The notes under the pieces were generated by a model. It did no database searches. It worked only from the letters and a program-made list of their open reading frames with translations, and was not told the DNA's origin. From contig JALCMG010000013.1 in assembly GCA_022648325.1 (NCBI GenBank), positions 1-60,713 on the forward strand: a stretch of DNA of 60,713 bases. The letters run 5' to 3'. This stretch comes from Olsenella sp. Lineage in GTDB: Bacteria; Actinomycetota; Coriobacteriia; Coriobacteriales; Atopobiaceae. Shown piece after piece: positions 16,625 to 26,244 of this stretch. Position 1 is the stretch's first letter, and each line of letters opens with the position of its first letter. The translations under genes and the position numbers were made by a program.

Positions 16625-17548
16625 CTACTCTCCATTCAATTTTCTGCGGGTATAGGTGACGGCGAGGGAATTGACCTCGCCGTCGCTTGCGTATGCGGTT
16701 CCAGCACACGCTGCGATGCGCCTGGGGAGCCACTCTCCACCGTAGTAAGGAATGCGGGCGTAGACCACCGGCCCATCGTCCCGCTCGATGCGCAGGCCCG
16801 GCCAGGCGAGAAGGTCGAGATAGTGCTTGTCGTGGAAGACCACGTGTACCATGCGCGCGCCAAGGTCGCTTATTGGCTCGGAGCCTATCTGCTCTGCGGG
16901 GGCTACCCTCACATCTGACATACGATCAAGTCTGAAAACGCGTTGACCCTGGCAGGAGGGGTCGTAGGCATCGAGGTACCAGGCACCACCTGTGTTGCGT
17001 AGCCCCCGTGGATCGGCATGTCGCTGTCTGGGGACGTTGTCCGCAACCCCCTGGTACGTGAAGTCGAGCATGCCGAACTGGGATATTGCTCTCGAGCACG
17101 TGAGAATTGCCTCTGCAACTGGCGCCGTACCGGGAGCTTGCGCGACCAGAGCATCGTTTGGGGCCGTTGGGGAGAGTGACGAGGCAATCTTCTTTCGAAG
17201 CGGCGCGTCCGCGGGGATTCCCATCTGGTTGAGGGCGGCCTGCACCGCGACAGTTTCGGACTTTGTGAGACGCACCCTCCTTGCGTGGCTGCCTGCCCCT
17301 CTCTCGAGGGTGAGGCGCTCGCTATTGCCGCCCGTCGAGAGGGGCAGCACTGCAGTCCCCTCGCCACCTGCAGAGAGGATGAGCTCCATGCGATGGCGGG
17401 CTTCCTGTTCGGTTATGCCCAGGCGCCCGGCTATTGCGGCCACGTCGATGCTGTCGCCGGCATGGCCAAGCGAGGAGATGATGGCGACCAGCTCCCGAGC
17501 CTCCTGAAGGCCACCCTTGCGTCCAGCGCCTTGTTTGCGATTAACCAT
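16625..17548 (-). CDS. WYL-domain transcriptional regulator (PafC-like, second of pair)
   Basis: This protein of about 307 residues has an N-terminal helix-turn-helix-like region (VAAIAGRLGITEQEARHRMELIL), a middle linker, and a WYL-type sensor domain with RNTGGAWYLDAYDPSCQGQRVFRLDRMSDV. The C-terminal extension ends in SLAVTYTRRKLNGE. It pairs with the WYL protein encoded just upstream; the ATG at 17548 overlaps that gene's end by 8 bp. In other actinobacteria such pairs (PafB/PafC) form a heterodimer that activates DNA-damage genes. Its convergent neighbour is a DinG-family helicase, which fits but does not prove that role. An N-terminal extension of 50 codons before the chosen start lies inside the upstream gene. 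Confidence 0.85.
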   Translation of the reverse strand: MVNRKQGAGRKGGLQEARELVAIISSLGHAGDSIDVAAIAGRLGITEQEARHRMELILSAGGEGTAVLPLSTGGNSERLTLERGAGSHARRVRLTKSETVAVQAALNQMGIPADAPLRKKIASSLSPTAPNDALVAQAPGTAPVAEAILTCSRAISQFGMLDFTYQGVADNVPRQRHADPRGLRNTGGAWYLDAYDPSCQGQRVFRLDRMSDVRVAPAEQIGSEPISDLGARMVHVVFHDKHYLDLLAWPGLRIERDDGPVVYARIPYYGGEWLPRRIAACAGTAYASDGEVNSLAVTYTRRKLNGE

Positions 17549-18533
17549 GCGAAATAACCCCCTCGAGCTTTTCTCGCCAGGCGGCAACCAGCTCTGGCGG
17601 CGAGAGCGGCGTGACGTCCTCCGCAATGGCCCATGAAGCTGCGTCTTCGACGCTGCTAACCTCCACGAGCCATGTTGCGGGTGCAGTAGCCTCGCCATCT
17701 GATAGTCTTATCGTGCCCTTGCCTTGTGAGACCTGGCTGAACTCACGGATTCTGCGCGCCGGAACGGCGAATGAGGCTTCACACATGGCCGGGCCAAGCT
17801 GGAACGGGAGCTTCTGCCAGTCTCGTGCATCAAAATCCTCGGGAACCTCGAATGTTGCCCCCGCAATCTTGGATGCGCGCCTGACCCTGTCGATGCGATA
17901 CGTGCGGGTAGAGCCGTCGATCACACGGCCGTTTCCGTCGATGGCGGGTGCCACAAGGTACAGGTGTCCGCGCATGCCAAAGAAGCCATACGGGGCAACT
18001 AGGCGTTCGACAGAGACTCCGTCTGCGCGGGTGTAGCCGATGCGAGCGGCCACACCCAAAAGGCTGCAGTCCTGCAGGATGGCTAGCTGCCGGCTTGGGA
18101 CCCGCTCCTCGGCGGGCAGCGAGATCAAGGCAGGGCAGTCAAAGGCGTCGTCGATCTTCGAGAGCGCGATGCGCAGCTCTGAGCCGTATGGGAAGTCCTG
18201 GTCATCGACGAGAGGAAGACAAGCTACGTCCAAGGCCATGGCGTCTTCCTCAGAGAGCTCTGTGCTTTCGACGAAGGAGGCGCTATCCACGCGCCAGAGC
18301 GTTTCTGGACCGCCGACGCGGCTCACCGTGATCCCACACTCGGCAAGCGCGGCCCTGTCGCGCCGGAATGCCGTGCGATAGGAATCGGCCTTTGAGAGAT
18401 CGGGGTAAAACTGACGCCAGATGGTCTCGTCCCGAATGGTCTCCGAGCTCATAAAGGCCAGCGCAAGCGAAGCGATTCTCCTTGCCTGCTCGTCGTCCTT
18501 CGAAATCTCGACATAGCCGTCCGCAGCGCCCAA
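17541..18533 (-). CDS. WYL-domain transcriptional regulator (PafB-like, first of pair)
   Basis: The 330-residue protein has an N-terminal winged-helix (ETIWRQFYPDLSKADSYRTAFRRDRAALAECG), a middle region, and a WYL domain around APYGFFGMRGHLYLVAPAIDG and RTYRIDRVRRASKI. It is translated from a TTG with GGGAGG 6 bp upstream; no nearby in-frame ATG would retain the HTH. It overlaps the second WYL gene by 8 bp, so the two are made in equal amounts. WYL domains bind ligands or single-stranded nucleic acid. The assignment to the PafB side rests on order and domain layout only. Confidence 0.85.
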   Translation of the reverse strand: MGAADGYVEISKDDEQARRIASLALAFMSSETIRDETIWRQFYPDLSKADSYRTAFRRDRAALAECGITVSRVGGPETLWRVDSASFVESTELSEEDAMALDVACLPLVDDQDFPYGSELRIALSKIDDAFDCPALISLPAEERVPSRQLAILQDCSLLGVAARIGYTRADGVSVERLVAPYGFFGMRGHLYLVAPAIDGNGRVIDGSTRTYRIDRVRRASKIAGATFEVPEDFDARDWQKLPFQLGPAMCEASFAVPARRIREFSQVSQGKGTIRLSDGEATAPATWLVEVSSVEDAASWAIAEDVTPLSPPELVAAWREKLEGVISHG

Positions 18534-18840
18534 TTCGATCCTCCCGTCTCATCACAGCGGTCCATGCGTCTTCATGGAATGCTGCCGTGGTCTTGCTTCA
18601 TCAGGATTAGACGATAGTAGAACGAACGGCGTCCGGCGAGACGGGGGCGCAGACGTGTGATGTCGAGAAACACTGCACAAAAGAGACGAACATGTGCGCT
18701 GGTTGTGGGGGAATTGGCGTGCAGAGGACCGTCCAGGAGGTGCCGGGGTGATATAGAGGCCCTTCAAGACGTATACTCAACAAAGTATATGCGCATTCTC
18801 GCGACCAAGGGGGCCGCGTGACCAGCGGAGGATGTACAGC
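18534..18840. other. Divergent intergenic region, promoters only
   Basis: This is a 307-bp gap between divergent genes. A TATACT -10-like element at 18772-18777 could serve the rightward gene, but I find no good -35. I see no RNA gene, repeat or conserved small ORF. Confidence 0.4.
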
Positions 18841-21441
18841 ATGGCCATGACACATGATTATATGGACTACCTGGAGGACCAGATTGGCATCTCCCCGGCC
18901 AACAGCCAGGAAGAGCTCCAGGCCGCCCAGACCATCGCCGACCTCATGCGACAGCATGACGTGGACGTCAACGTTGAGGAATTCGATGCCCCAGGCCTTG
19001 GGCGCATGGTTAGGTGCGTTCTCCTCGCGCTGACGTTCGTGGGTGCAATCTTGTCTGGTACGGGCGTCTCTGCGCTCGGCGTCATTCTGACAGTGGTGCC
19101 CGCCGTCCTGCTGATGCTTGATGTGCTTGGAATTGGAGGGGGTTTCCTCTCCAAGCTTGGACCTTCCGCGCGCAGCCAGAATGTGGTTGCCGTACACCAT
19201 GCCACGGGAGAACTTGTTGCCAAAGGCAACAGGCCGATTGTTGTAGTTGCCCATTACGACTCCCCGCACGACAGTTTCCTGTACGGAAGCCCGCTCTCTC
19301 ACTACATCCCCACGTTGCGCAAGGCGCTCAAGTGGTTCGTCCCCGCAGTTGGACTTTGCTCCCTGCTCCAGGCGTTTACCTTCCTGCCAGCTGCCTTCCG
19401 TTCGCTTCTCTGGGTGGCAGGCATCCTGCTTGCCATTCCTCTCGCTGCGTTTGGCGCTGACGGAATCTATCAGAAGTTCTCGCGCTGCTCTCTTGGCTCT
19501 AACGACAACAAGTCCTCGGTTGCCGCCCTTCTCGGCATCCTCGACAACGTTCGCCCCTCGGACGAGAAGCCCGTTTCGCAGCGTGCCATCGAGAGAAAGC
19601 GGAGGGAGCAGGAAGCCGCCAAGGCAGCGGAACTTGCCGCAAGTCAGATCGAGGCCGACTCGGAGCCCACTCACGTATCCGAGCCGCAGCCCGAGGAAGT
19701 TGTTGGCGTCCGACATGACAAGGACGTAATTGCTGCACTTGGGATTCTTCCTGCCGACTGTGAGATTGAGTACGTTGACTCCTCCAGAAGCATGAGGGCG
19801 TCATCCTTCGATGCCGATCAGACAAGCGAGTTGCCTGGCAGCCCTGTTCGTGCTGGTGCACGCATTGATGCTGAGACTCAAGTGGGCGCTGCAGACTCGA
19901 CGGAGAGCCTCCCCAAGCCAGTGTCCTCTCCCGCAAAGGATGCAAGCGTCGACTCGGCTCCTGCTGCCCCCGTCCCCAACGGCGATGCCACGGGAGAGGC
20001 ACCAGTGCCCACCAATGCGCCTACAGCTGATGCCGAGGCCACTGACGCCCCTGCTCCTGCACCCGAGAAGACCCACTTCTTTGATCGCAAGAAGCTTGCG
20101 AGCATGTTCGACCGCTTTGAGAGCCGTGGAGTTGGCGAGAAAGATGACTCTGGCCTCACTGCAACGCCCAGCGATGACCTTAGTCCCACACGCCCTTCGG
20201 CGCCCACGCCTCGCAAGCGACCCGAGAAGCCCGATGATCCCAATTGGGGTAAGTCGAACTTCAAGCCTCAGGTCTCCGATGTTGCACGCCGCGCAGCGCT
20301 TTTTGACCTTCCCGATCCGTCACGGACGTCCGATCCCCTTTCTTCCGATCCGGACGCTACGCAGCTTGCCCCCTCTCATCCGGCTGCCACTCCCCGCAGG
20401 AGGAGCATGGGGAACCTCTTGAGCGACGCGGATGCCCAGAATGCCCAGCGCATACGCAGCGACGTGGCAGACTCTGACGTGCCGGTTATCACGCCGGCTC
20501 CTGCCGCTCCGGAGCCCACTCAGGAACCCATCGAGGCCCAGCAGGACGGTCTTGACGTTATAAGTGCCGATGATCTTGGGGTGCAGCAGGAGCCTGAGCC
20601 TGAGCGCCAGCCAGAGAAGCATCACTTTAGTCTCTTTGGCCACAACAAGGACAATGGTGCCGGACACTCCCGCAACCAGGCTATGCGAGGTAGCAACTGG
20701 CTGAGCGATGATCCCGAAAACTGGGATGACAGCTCCGACTCCGATCCTTGGAAGGGCGGTGCCACCACCCGAAGCGGGTTGCGCCTAGTTGAGGACGTTC
20801 CCGCTCAGGCTGCCGACGATTCTCTTGACGCCGTGCCAGCCGACGAGGCTCCTCTTGAGGATGCCCCCTCTGACGTCGCGCTGGACAGCTCCGCAGATGT
20901 CGATGGTGCTTCCGATGAGGAGGCGGCCGAGACTCCCACCGACGCTCCCACCGAGGAGGACTTGCGTGCTGCCGTGCTCCATATGGGAGACGACGAGCTT
21001 GTCTGCCATGATATCTGGTTTGTTGCCCTTGGTGCTTCCGATCTTGACCATGCGGGTATGCGCTCCTTCCTGACCGAGCACCGAACTGCCATCCGTGGCG
21101 CTTTCCTGGTGAACCTCGATTGCGTGGGCGCTGGTGACCTCTCGCTCCTGACCCACGAGGGGTTCGAACCAACTCGTCGCGCAGACCGGCGCCTCCTGAG
21201 GCTCCTCACTGGCACGGCTGCCGATCTTCACGTTGACCTCAAGACCCAGACGTATGACTGGGCAGACACCGACGCCTCTGTTGCCATGCGTTCTTCCGTA
21301 CGCGCTGTAACAGTAATGGGTATTGGGGAGAACGGACTTCCGGCGCTCTCCCGTACCGAGCAGGACGTGCCCGAGAACGTCGACGGTGATCAAGCCGCTT
21401 CTGTCGCAGAGCTGGTCACAGAGATGATTCGTCGTTCGTAG
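18841..21441 (+). CDS. Membrane-anchored M28-like (probably inactive) peptidase homologue with long disordered insert
   Basis: This protein of about 866 residues has the outline of an M28 zinc aminopeptidase split in two. The first half keeps VVVAHYDSPHD (metal His-Asp near 138-140) and GSNDNKSSVAALLGIL (bridging Asp near 222), with hydrophobic helices near 57-95 and 167-205. About 400 residues of Pro/Ala/Asp/Glu-rich low complexity follow. The fold then resumes with WFVALGASDLDHAGMRSFL, LVNLDCVG and TDASVA. The EE of the catalytic EExG motif reads SD, and the final metal His is missing (ALSRTEQDVPENVD). It is therefore probably a non-catalytic, membrane-bound scaffold. I prefer ATG 18841 (GGAGG 9 bp upstream); ATG 18832 abuts that site. 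Confidence 0.7.
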   Translation: MAMTHDYMDYLEDQIGISPANSQEELQAAQTIADLMRQHDVDVNVEEFDAPGLGRMVRCVLLALTFVGAILSGTGVSALGVILTVVPAVLLMLDVLGIGGGFLSKLGPSARSQNVVAVHHATGELVAKGNRPIVVVAHYDSPHDSFLYGSPLSHYIPTLRKALKWFVPAVGLCSLLQAFTFLPAAFRSLLWVAGILLAIPLAAFGADGIYQKFSRCSLGSNDNKSSVAALLGILDNVRPSDEKPVSQRAIERKRREQEAAKAAELAASQIEADSEPTHVSEPQPEEVVGVRHDKDVIAALGILPADCEIEYVDSSRSMRASSFDADQTSELPGSPVRAGARIDAETQVGAADSTESLPKPVSSPAKDASVDSAPAAPVPNGDATGEAPVPTNAPTADAEATDAPAPAPEKTHFFDRKKLASMFDRFESRGVGEKDDSGLTATPSDDLSPTRPSAPTPRKRPEKPDDPNWGKSNFKPQVSDVARRAALFDLPDPSRTSDPLSSDPDATQLAPSHPAATPRRRSMGNLLSDADAQNAQRIRSDVADSDVPVITPAPAAPEPTQEPIEAQQDGLDVISADDLGVQQEPEPERQPEKHHFSLFGHNKDNGAGHSRNQAMRGSNWLSDDPENWDDSSDSDPWKGGATTRSGLRLVEDVPAQAADDSLDAVPADEAPLEDAPSDVALDSSADVDGASDEEAAETPTDAPTEEDLRAAVLHMGDDELVCHDIWFVALGASDLDHAGMRSFLTEHRTAIRGAFLVNLDCVGAGDLSLLTHEGFEPTRRADRRLLRLLTGTAADLHVDLKTQTYDWADTDASVAMRSSVRAVTVMGIGENGLPALSRTEQDVPENVDGDQAASVAELVTEMIRRS

Positions 21442-21475
21442 CTGTGCGTTCTAACACTTTTCAAGATTTGTGAGG

Positions 21476-21507
21476 CCGAGGGGGCTGGCTGCTGCCGGCC
21501 CCCTCGG
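21476..21507. terminator. Bidirectional hairpin between convergent genes
   Basis: A 14-bp stem CCGAGGGGGCTGGC / GCCGGCCCCCTCGG (one T-G pair) with a 4-base loop lies between the convergent M28-like and adhesin genes. Neither flank has a real T-tract. Confidence 0.65.
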
Positions 21508-21528
21508 TGTACCTATGGCCGCACCCCC

Positions 21529-24500
21529 TTATTCCCTTCTCTTGTGCCAGAGTGTGAGGATGATGCCTGCGCAGCCAAGTACTGCACACGCCCCCACTGC
21601 CACGCATGCCGTCTCATCGCCGGTTTTGGGGGTTCCGCCTTGACCAGAGCGATTCTCCTTGTTGGACGAGAGGCCCTCCCGATAGTCGACCGACTGGCTC
21701 TCGGAGTTTAGGTCCCTGTGGTTGGCAACTTCCTGGCCTTCCCGATAGAGAGATTCAAAGACAACCACCTTCTTGCCCTCGAAAGCCGAGCCATCTGTCT
21801 CGAATGGCATGGCAACACTGTCGTCCGCTTGAGTGGGGACAAACTGCTGCGTTGCCTCGATTGAGTTGCCCATGGAGTTAAGGATTGGCTCGCCACTCTC
21901 GGCATCCATGAGCGTGCCCCGTAGTTCGTAGTTGCTGCCGGGAACAAGGCCTTCGCAGGTCACGACGTCAACAATCCCTGTGGTGTCTTTCGCCACGCCT
22001 TCGTGGCTGCCGGTCTTCTCGTCTGTTGCCGTTGTCTGGATTGAGGGCTCCCGCTCCTCGCGGTCGTCGATGGTGCCCAAATCAAGTACTTCGTTGTGGC
22101 GCGATTTGGGGAACTCAGTGGTGAGCTCGAACGAGACGAGCGCGCGTCCACGGTTGGCCTCGCACCGCAGCTCCTGCACTGCGTAGCGGTCGTAGGGCAG
22201 CGCCGCGAGACCCTCTATGGGCGCTTGGTTCAAACTGGCTGATCCGCCAAACCATATCCCGCTCTTGGCATCTAGGTCTGAGGTGCTTACTTCCGTCTTG
22301 CTCGAAGAAGCCTCATCCGAAGTCAACGCGGCGTCATTTGCGTTGGCACGCTCGTGTGAGACGAAGACGGAGCTGTCGAAGATGCCGTTCTCGTCCGTCA
22401 CGGCGAGATGACGTTCCCCTGTGGTGAGGCTGGTTATGAGAAATGCGACGTTGGCCATGGGCTCCTGCGTTCTCTCGTCGCGTTTCACAAATCGGATGTC
22501 AGTGCGCTCCACCTGGTCGTGCACGGCATCATCGGGTGCTGTGAGGTCAACGACTGTGCCGTCATCCTCCACGCTGAACGTAGCCGACCACAGTCTGGCT
22601 TCGCTATCCAGAAGGTATCCCGTGGGGGCAGACACCTCACGTACCCTGTAGGTGCCATACGGAAGGGCATTCGGGCCAGTGGAAGCCGTACCGCTTTCGT
22701 CTGTGGTGAGAGTTATCGCTATGTCACCTGGGTCGATTGAGACGCCGTCGACAAGGACTGGGTTGGCAGACGCATTCGTGATGGCAAACGCCGCGCCTGC
22801 AAGCGTCGCAGAGCCAAGAGGCGCGCCCGCGAGCGTCTCGCGGTCAAGCTTGCCAACGCGCACGCCTCCTCGAGTCACCTGGTCATCGACAGGCGTTTGA
22901 GCGGAGACCACCGTTCCGTTCTCCCTGACGGTCACCCGCGCGTTCCAGCTTGTGTTGACGAGGTAGCCGCTTGGCGCAGACGCCTCGCGAATGGAATAGG
23001 TGCCATATGGGAGCTGGTGAGACTCCGTTGTGGCGTGCCCATGGGCATCCGTCACGAGGTCGACGCTTGTGATGACCTCTCCAGGGGAGAAGCTCTCCCC
23101 GGAGACAACCACGGGATGCGCGGATTGGTTTGTTATCTCGAAATGCGCCCCCTCGAGCGAGCCGTCTCCCTGAGGATTGGCGTCAGCAAGCTCGTGGTCT
23201 ATTTTGTCGACGCTGATGCCCCCGGATACAGGGGTATTTGGAAGCTCAACTTGGGCCTGATTCCCCTGGTGGAGGACGATGGTCTTGGTCCACCCGTCGT
23301 TGAGGAGGTACCCATCAGGTGCCTTGGTCTCCTTGAGCACGTATGTGCCAAAGGGAAGCTCAACGGTTGGGAATCTGCCCTCGGAGTTTGCCGAAAGAGA
23401 GCAAATCACGTCACCTGGGGCAAAGGTGTTATCGCCATACACCACGGACTCTTTGGAAGCGTTGGTTATGCTCACCTCGGCACCCTCGAAGGTTGCGTCA
23501 CCCTGCGGTCCGCCAGTCCCGAGGTTAAGGTCTACCTTAACAACCGGCGGCACCTCGATTCTCTCAACGCTCTCGTCTACGGAGTCGGTGGTGGCTGGGG
23601 CTTGGGAGCTGTCTACCGTGGCAACGCCAACCCAACTCTCGTTGAGAAGATAGCCCTCGGGTGCCTTGGTTTCTCGCAGCTCGTAGGTGCCAAATGGAAG
23701 GACTTTCTCGCTTGTGGCATTGCCAGAGGAGTCGGTCTCCAGCTCCAAGCTCTCGATAACCTCTCCTATGTCATAGGACGTGCCATTGACATTGATGGGA
23801 TGGTCGGACGTGTTGCGTATCTGGAATCGCGCTCCTGCCAATGTGGCGTCACCCTGCGGGGAACCTTCCTTAAGCTGGTGATCGATCTTGTTCACATGGA
23901 CCGAGCCAAGGGTTACCTGATCGTTGACGCCACGGCCTTCCACGTCTTTTGCTGCGCTGCCGTTGTTCCAGCCGTCGAGCGTCTTCCAAGTGGCAATACC
24001 GTTCTCGAGCGTAACCGTAGCCACATGGGTGGAGACGTCCGTAAGCTCGTAACCCTTTGGTGCCAGGGTCTCTTGGATGCCATAGGTACCAAGAGGAAAG
24101 ACAGTCTCGCCTTGCGAGTTGGCATAGAGCTCGTCTCCCGAGACAAGCTGCGAGCTGCTATAGGCTGCCACTCCGGTCTCGTCAGTTGCAAAGACCCATG
24201 TGCGAAGCGGCTTGCCAGAGATGTCCCCAGCGGTGTTCCCATAGTAGGAGACGGTGAACTGCGCCCCAGCCAGAGAGGCGTCTCCCTGGGGAGTTCCCCC
24301 TGTTTGGGCATCTAGTTTCTGGACGATGGCTCCTGCCGGCGCAGTGGCAGGCACTTCCTCAACGGGGCTTCCCTCCACCTGTGATGTGGTGCCGGAGCTT
24401 ACAGTGACCCTGTAGATTTCCTCGTCCAGCAGATAGCCCTGCGACGGATAGATCTCGCGAGCGTAGTAGTCTCCCGATGGCACATCTGTGAACGCGGCAT

Positions 24501-25563
24501 GCCCATCTGCGTCTGTGGTGGCAGACCGAACGAGCTGCGTGCATTGCTCATCAGAGTAGAGGCCGTAGCAGGCCCCTTCGAGCGAATAGCTCGTGTTTCC
24601 ATCGGTGATTGTCCTGCTCGCTGATCTCTTGAACAGTTCTGCCTGTCCGTTGGACGGCCCCAATGGGAAAAGAACCCAGCAGGACGGGAGGCACTTTGGC
24701 GTGATTCCGGATATTTGGTTTCCGTTGATGAGCGTCTCGCCCGGGCCCAGCCCGTTTGGCCTGTGGGCAGAGTGCCAGAAGAGGTCCTCATCAGAGGTGC
24801 TCCCCCAGAAGAAGCCTACGTGATCGTCTACGGTATTGCCGTAAGCGTCGGCGCCGGCCTGGAATACGGAGGTATACGGTATGGCACAGATGATGTCTCC
24901 CTTTTGAAGCAGGCCCGATGCAAGCATCTCTTCCTTTGAGTCGAAGGTGTAGGAGACAACGTCGTTGTGCTCGCAGACGGCGAACCAGTTGAGCAGAGAC
25001 GCCCAGTTGCCGCGGTGCCCGTCGGTGTTCACAAAGGTTTGGTATGGCGTTCCGCCCACCTTGTCCAGGACGTATGCCACAAAGCCGTTGCACTGCATGC
25101 CGGGAGAATAGCCACCGGGGTCCCCATTTGGTCGGGGCTTGTTGCCCGTGTCGTTGACGCCCTTGTAGGGAGTGCCGAGGTAGTAGGTGTCGCTCTCGTG
25201 GGCCGAGAGTTCGTCTACTACTTGCTGTCGAGTTACGCCCACAACGTCGCTGATGTATCTGCTCCCATTGGGATTGTGCAGGAAGGCGATGTTGCTGTTG
25301 CCAGATGCCGGAGACTGCGCCAGGGCAACGCCAGCGCCGCACATGGCAAGGCCTCCCCCTAGGAGTTGCTCGACAACAAGGATTGCTGCCGTTGCGATAG
25401 CTAAGACCCCACGCCACAGAGCGTGTCTCCCTGCGTGTCCCGGCCCAACGTGAGGGCCACCCTGCAGCTTGTCTCCGCCAATGAGGCGTGCGCGGGGAGC
25501 GTCTCTTCTCACGCGGGCACGATCCGTTCCCCCTCTGTTTTCCTTTGGCCGCTCTGGTTTCAT
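21529..25563 (-). CDS. LPXTG-type cell-wall surface protein: papain-like head, SpaA/CNA-B repeats
   Basis: The 1344-residue secreted protein begins with a long, basic N-region and a signal helix (about 50-82). Next is a papain-like/CHAP-NlpC-type domain with catalytic-type Cys in GMQCNGFVAYVL (C158) and His in DDHVGFFWG (H248). At least six SpaA/CNA-B-like beta domains follow, recognisable by recurring K(I/L)D...PQGD..L.GA.F.I starts and by PFGTYELRETKAPEGYLL-type ends (the E of the isopeptide triad). A T-Q/VaFE-type module (VVTCEGLVPGSNYELRGTLMD) comes next. The C-terminus has a TPKTG sortase motif (about 1311-1315), a membrane helix and KRRE. It is a probable host- or polymer-binding adhesin. 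No sortase gene is in the window. Confidence 0.92.
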   Translation of the reverse strand: MKPERPKENRGGTDRARVRRDAPRARLIGGDKLQGGPHVGPGHAGRHALWRGVLAIATAAILVVEQLLGGGLAMCGAGVALAQSPASGNSNIAFLHNPNGSRYISDVVGVTRQQVVDELSAHESDTYYLGTPYKGVNDTGNKPRPNGDPGGYSPGMQCNGFVAYVLDKVGGTPYQTFVNTDGHRGNWASLLNWFAVCEHNDVVSYTFDSKEEMLASGLLQKGDIICAIPYTSVFQAGADAYGNTVDDHVGFFWGSTSDEDLFWHSAHRPNGLGPGETLINGNQISGITPKCLPSCWVLFPLGPSNGQAELFKRSASRTITDGNTSYSLEGACYGLYSDEQCTQLVRSATTDADGHAAFTDVPSGDYYAREIYPSQGYLLDEEIYRVTVSSGTTSQVEGSPVEEVPATAPAGAIVQKLDAQTGGTPQGDASLAGAQFTVSYYGNTAGDISGKPLRTWVFATDETGVAAYSSSQLVSGDELYANSQGETVFPLGTYGIQETLAPKGYELTDVSTHVATVTLENGIATWKTLDGWNNGSAAKDVEGRGVNDQVTLGSVHVNKIDHQLKEGSPQGDATLAGARFQIRNTSDHPINVNGTSYDIGEVIESLELETDSSGNATSEKVLPFGTYELRETKAPEGYLLNESWVGVATVDSSQAPATTDSVDESVERIEVPPVVKVDLNLGTGGPQGDATFEGAEVSITNASKESVVYGDNTFAPGDVICSLSANSEGRFPTVELPFGTYVLKETKAPDGYLLNDGWTKTIVLHQGNQAQVELPNTPVSGGISVDKIDHELADANPQGDGSLEGAHFEITNQSAHPVVVSGESFSPGEVITSVDLVTDAHGHATTESHQLPYGTYSIREASAPSGYLVNTSWNARVTVRENGTVVSAQTPVDDQVTRGGVRVGKLDRETLAGAPLGSATLAGAAFAITNASANPVLVDGVSIDPGDIAITLTTDESGTASTGPNALPYGTYRVREVSAPTGYLLDSEARLWSATFSVEDDGTVVDLTAPDDAVHDQVERTDIRFVKRDERTQEPMANVAFLITSLTTGERHLAVTDENGIFDSSVFVSHERANANDAALTSDEASSSKTEVSTSDLDAKSGIWFGGSASLNQAPIEGLAALPYDRYAVQELRCEANRGRALVSFELTTEFPKSRHNEVLDLGTIDDREEREPSIQTTATDEKTGSHEGVAKDTTGIVDVVTCEGLVPGSNYELRGTLMDAESGEPILNSMGNSIEATQQFVPTQADDSVAMPFETDGSAFEGKKVVVFESLYREGQEVANHRDLNSESQSVDYREGLSSNKENRSGQGGTPKTGDETACVAVGACAVLGCAGIILTLWHKRRE

Positions 25564-25869
25564 ACGTCCTCCTCCGTGCTTTGATGGGTCTACCGAGGGG
25601 AACCAAGGCTACAGGGGAGGACTTGCACCTTTTTGACGCTGGGCGTACAGCCTGCTGGCACGCAGCTTGCAGAGTTTTTCTCAGCAATGCCTGTGACCTG
25701 GTGAAATGTGACTGCCATATTACGGGCTTGGCCAACAAAAACACGTAGCGAGAAATGTGAGCCGGGTGTGGCCGCCTGGTTCGATGGCCAGCCCCGCTCG
25801 TTCCAATCCGAGCGGTCTGGGTATATCTACCGAGTGAACAAGGCTCAAGCTTGCGAGAAGGGAATCGGA
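25564..25869. other. Divergent intergenic region
   Basis: This 306-bp gap lies between the leftward adhesin gene and a rightward small gene. TATATC at 25822-25827 is a possible -10 for the rightward gene. I see no repeat, RNA gene or conserved reading frame. Confidence 0.4.
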
Positions 25870-26244
25870 ATGGACAAGCAGCTGTTGGACTACACCGCCT
25901 CAAAGGTTGACGAGATGCTTGCCGCACCGTCGGCATCGGCCGAGACCAAGGGTGCCGCTCAGGCGTGGAAGGACGCGATTGCCAAGGGCGAGGACGCGGA
26001 CGCGGCGACAGACACCCTTCTTGACACCATTAGCGCACATCAGACCACCATTGATGACCTTATCGGATTTGCCGGTTCTGATGCAGGTAAGCAGGTCTTT
26101 GGCGAGGAGGGCGCGGCCAAGATGCTCGCGCACTCCCAGGAGCGCAAGAAGGCCGGCGCTAAGTTCTGTGACTGCGCCGCTTGCAGGCCCTGCCATGAGC
26201 TGCTCCACAAGTTTGGTCGCGAGGATGCGGACGTCTACCTGTAG
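25870..26244 (+). CDS. Small protein with C-terminal CxCxxCxxC motif
   Basis: I do not recognise this 124-residue protein. The N-terminal three quarters are helical and Ala/Asp-rich (MDKQLLDYTASKVDEMLAAP...). The C-terminus holds a cluster CDCAACRPCHELLHKFG, with spacing C-x-C-x2-C-x2-C followed by two His, which would suit a bound metal or iron-sulphur centre. The ATG at 25870 follows a GAGAAGGGA-like site; the 54 in-frame codons before it are unlike protein. It stands alone between the adhesin promoter region and tRNA-Gly. It could be a stress or redox protein, but nothing beyond the Cys/His cluster supports this. Confidence 0.7.
   Translation: MDKQLLDYTASKVDEMLAAPSASAETKGAAQAWKDAIAKGEDADAATDTLLDTISAHQTTIDDLIGFAGSDAGKQVFGEEGAAKMLAHSQERKKAGAKFCDCAACRPCHELLHKFGREDADVYL

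Noticed and set aside
22897..24315. 472-codon plus-strand frame inside the adhesin gene
   Set aside because: Antisense to the repeat region of a clear surface protein. The apparent repeats of the product mirror the SpaA repeats.
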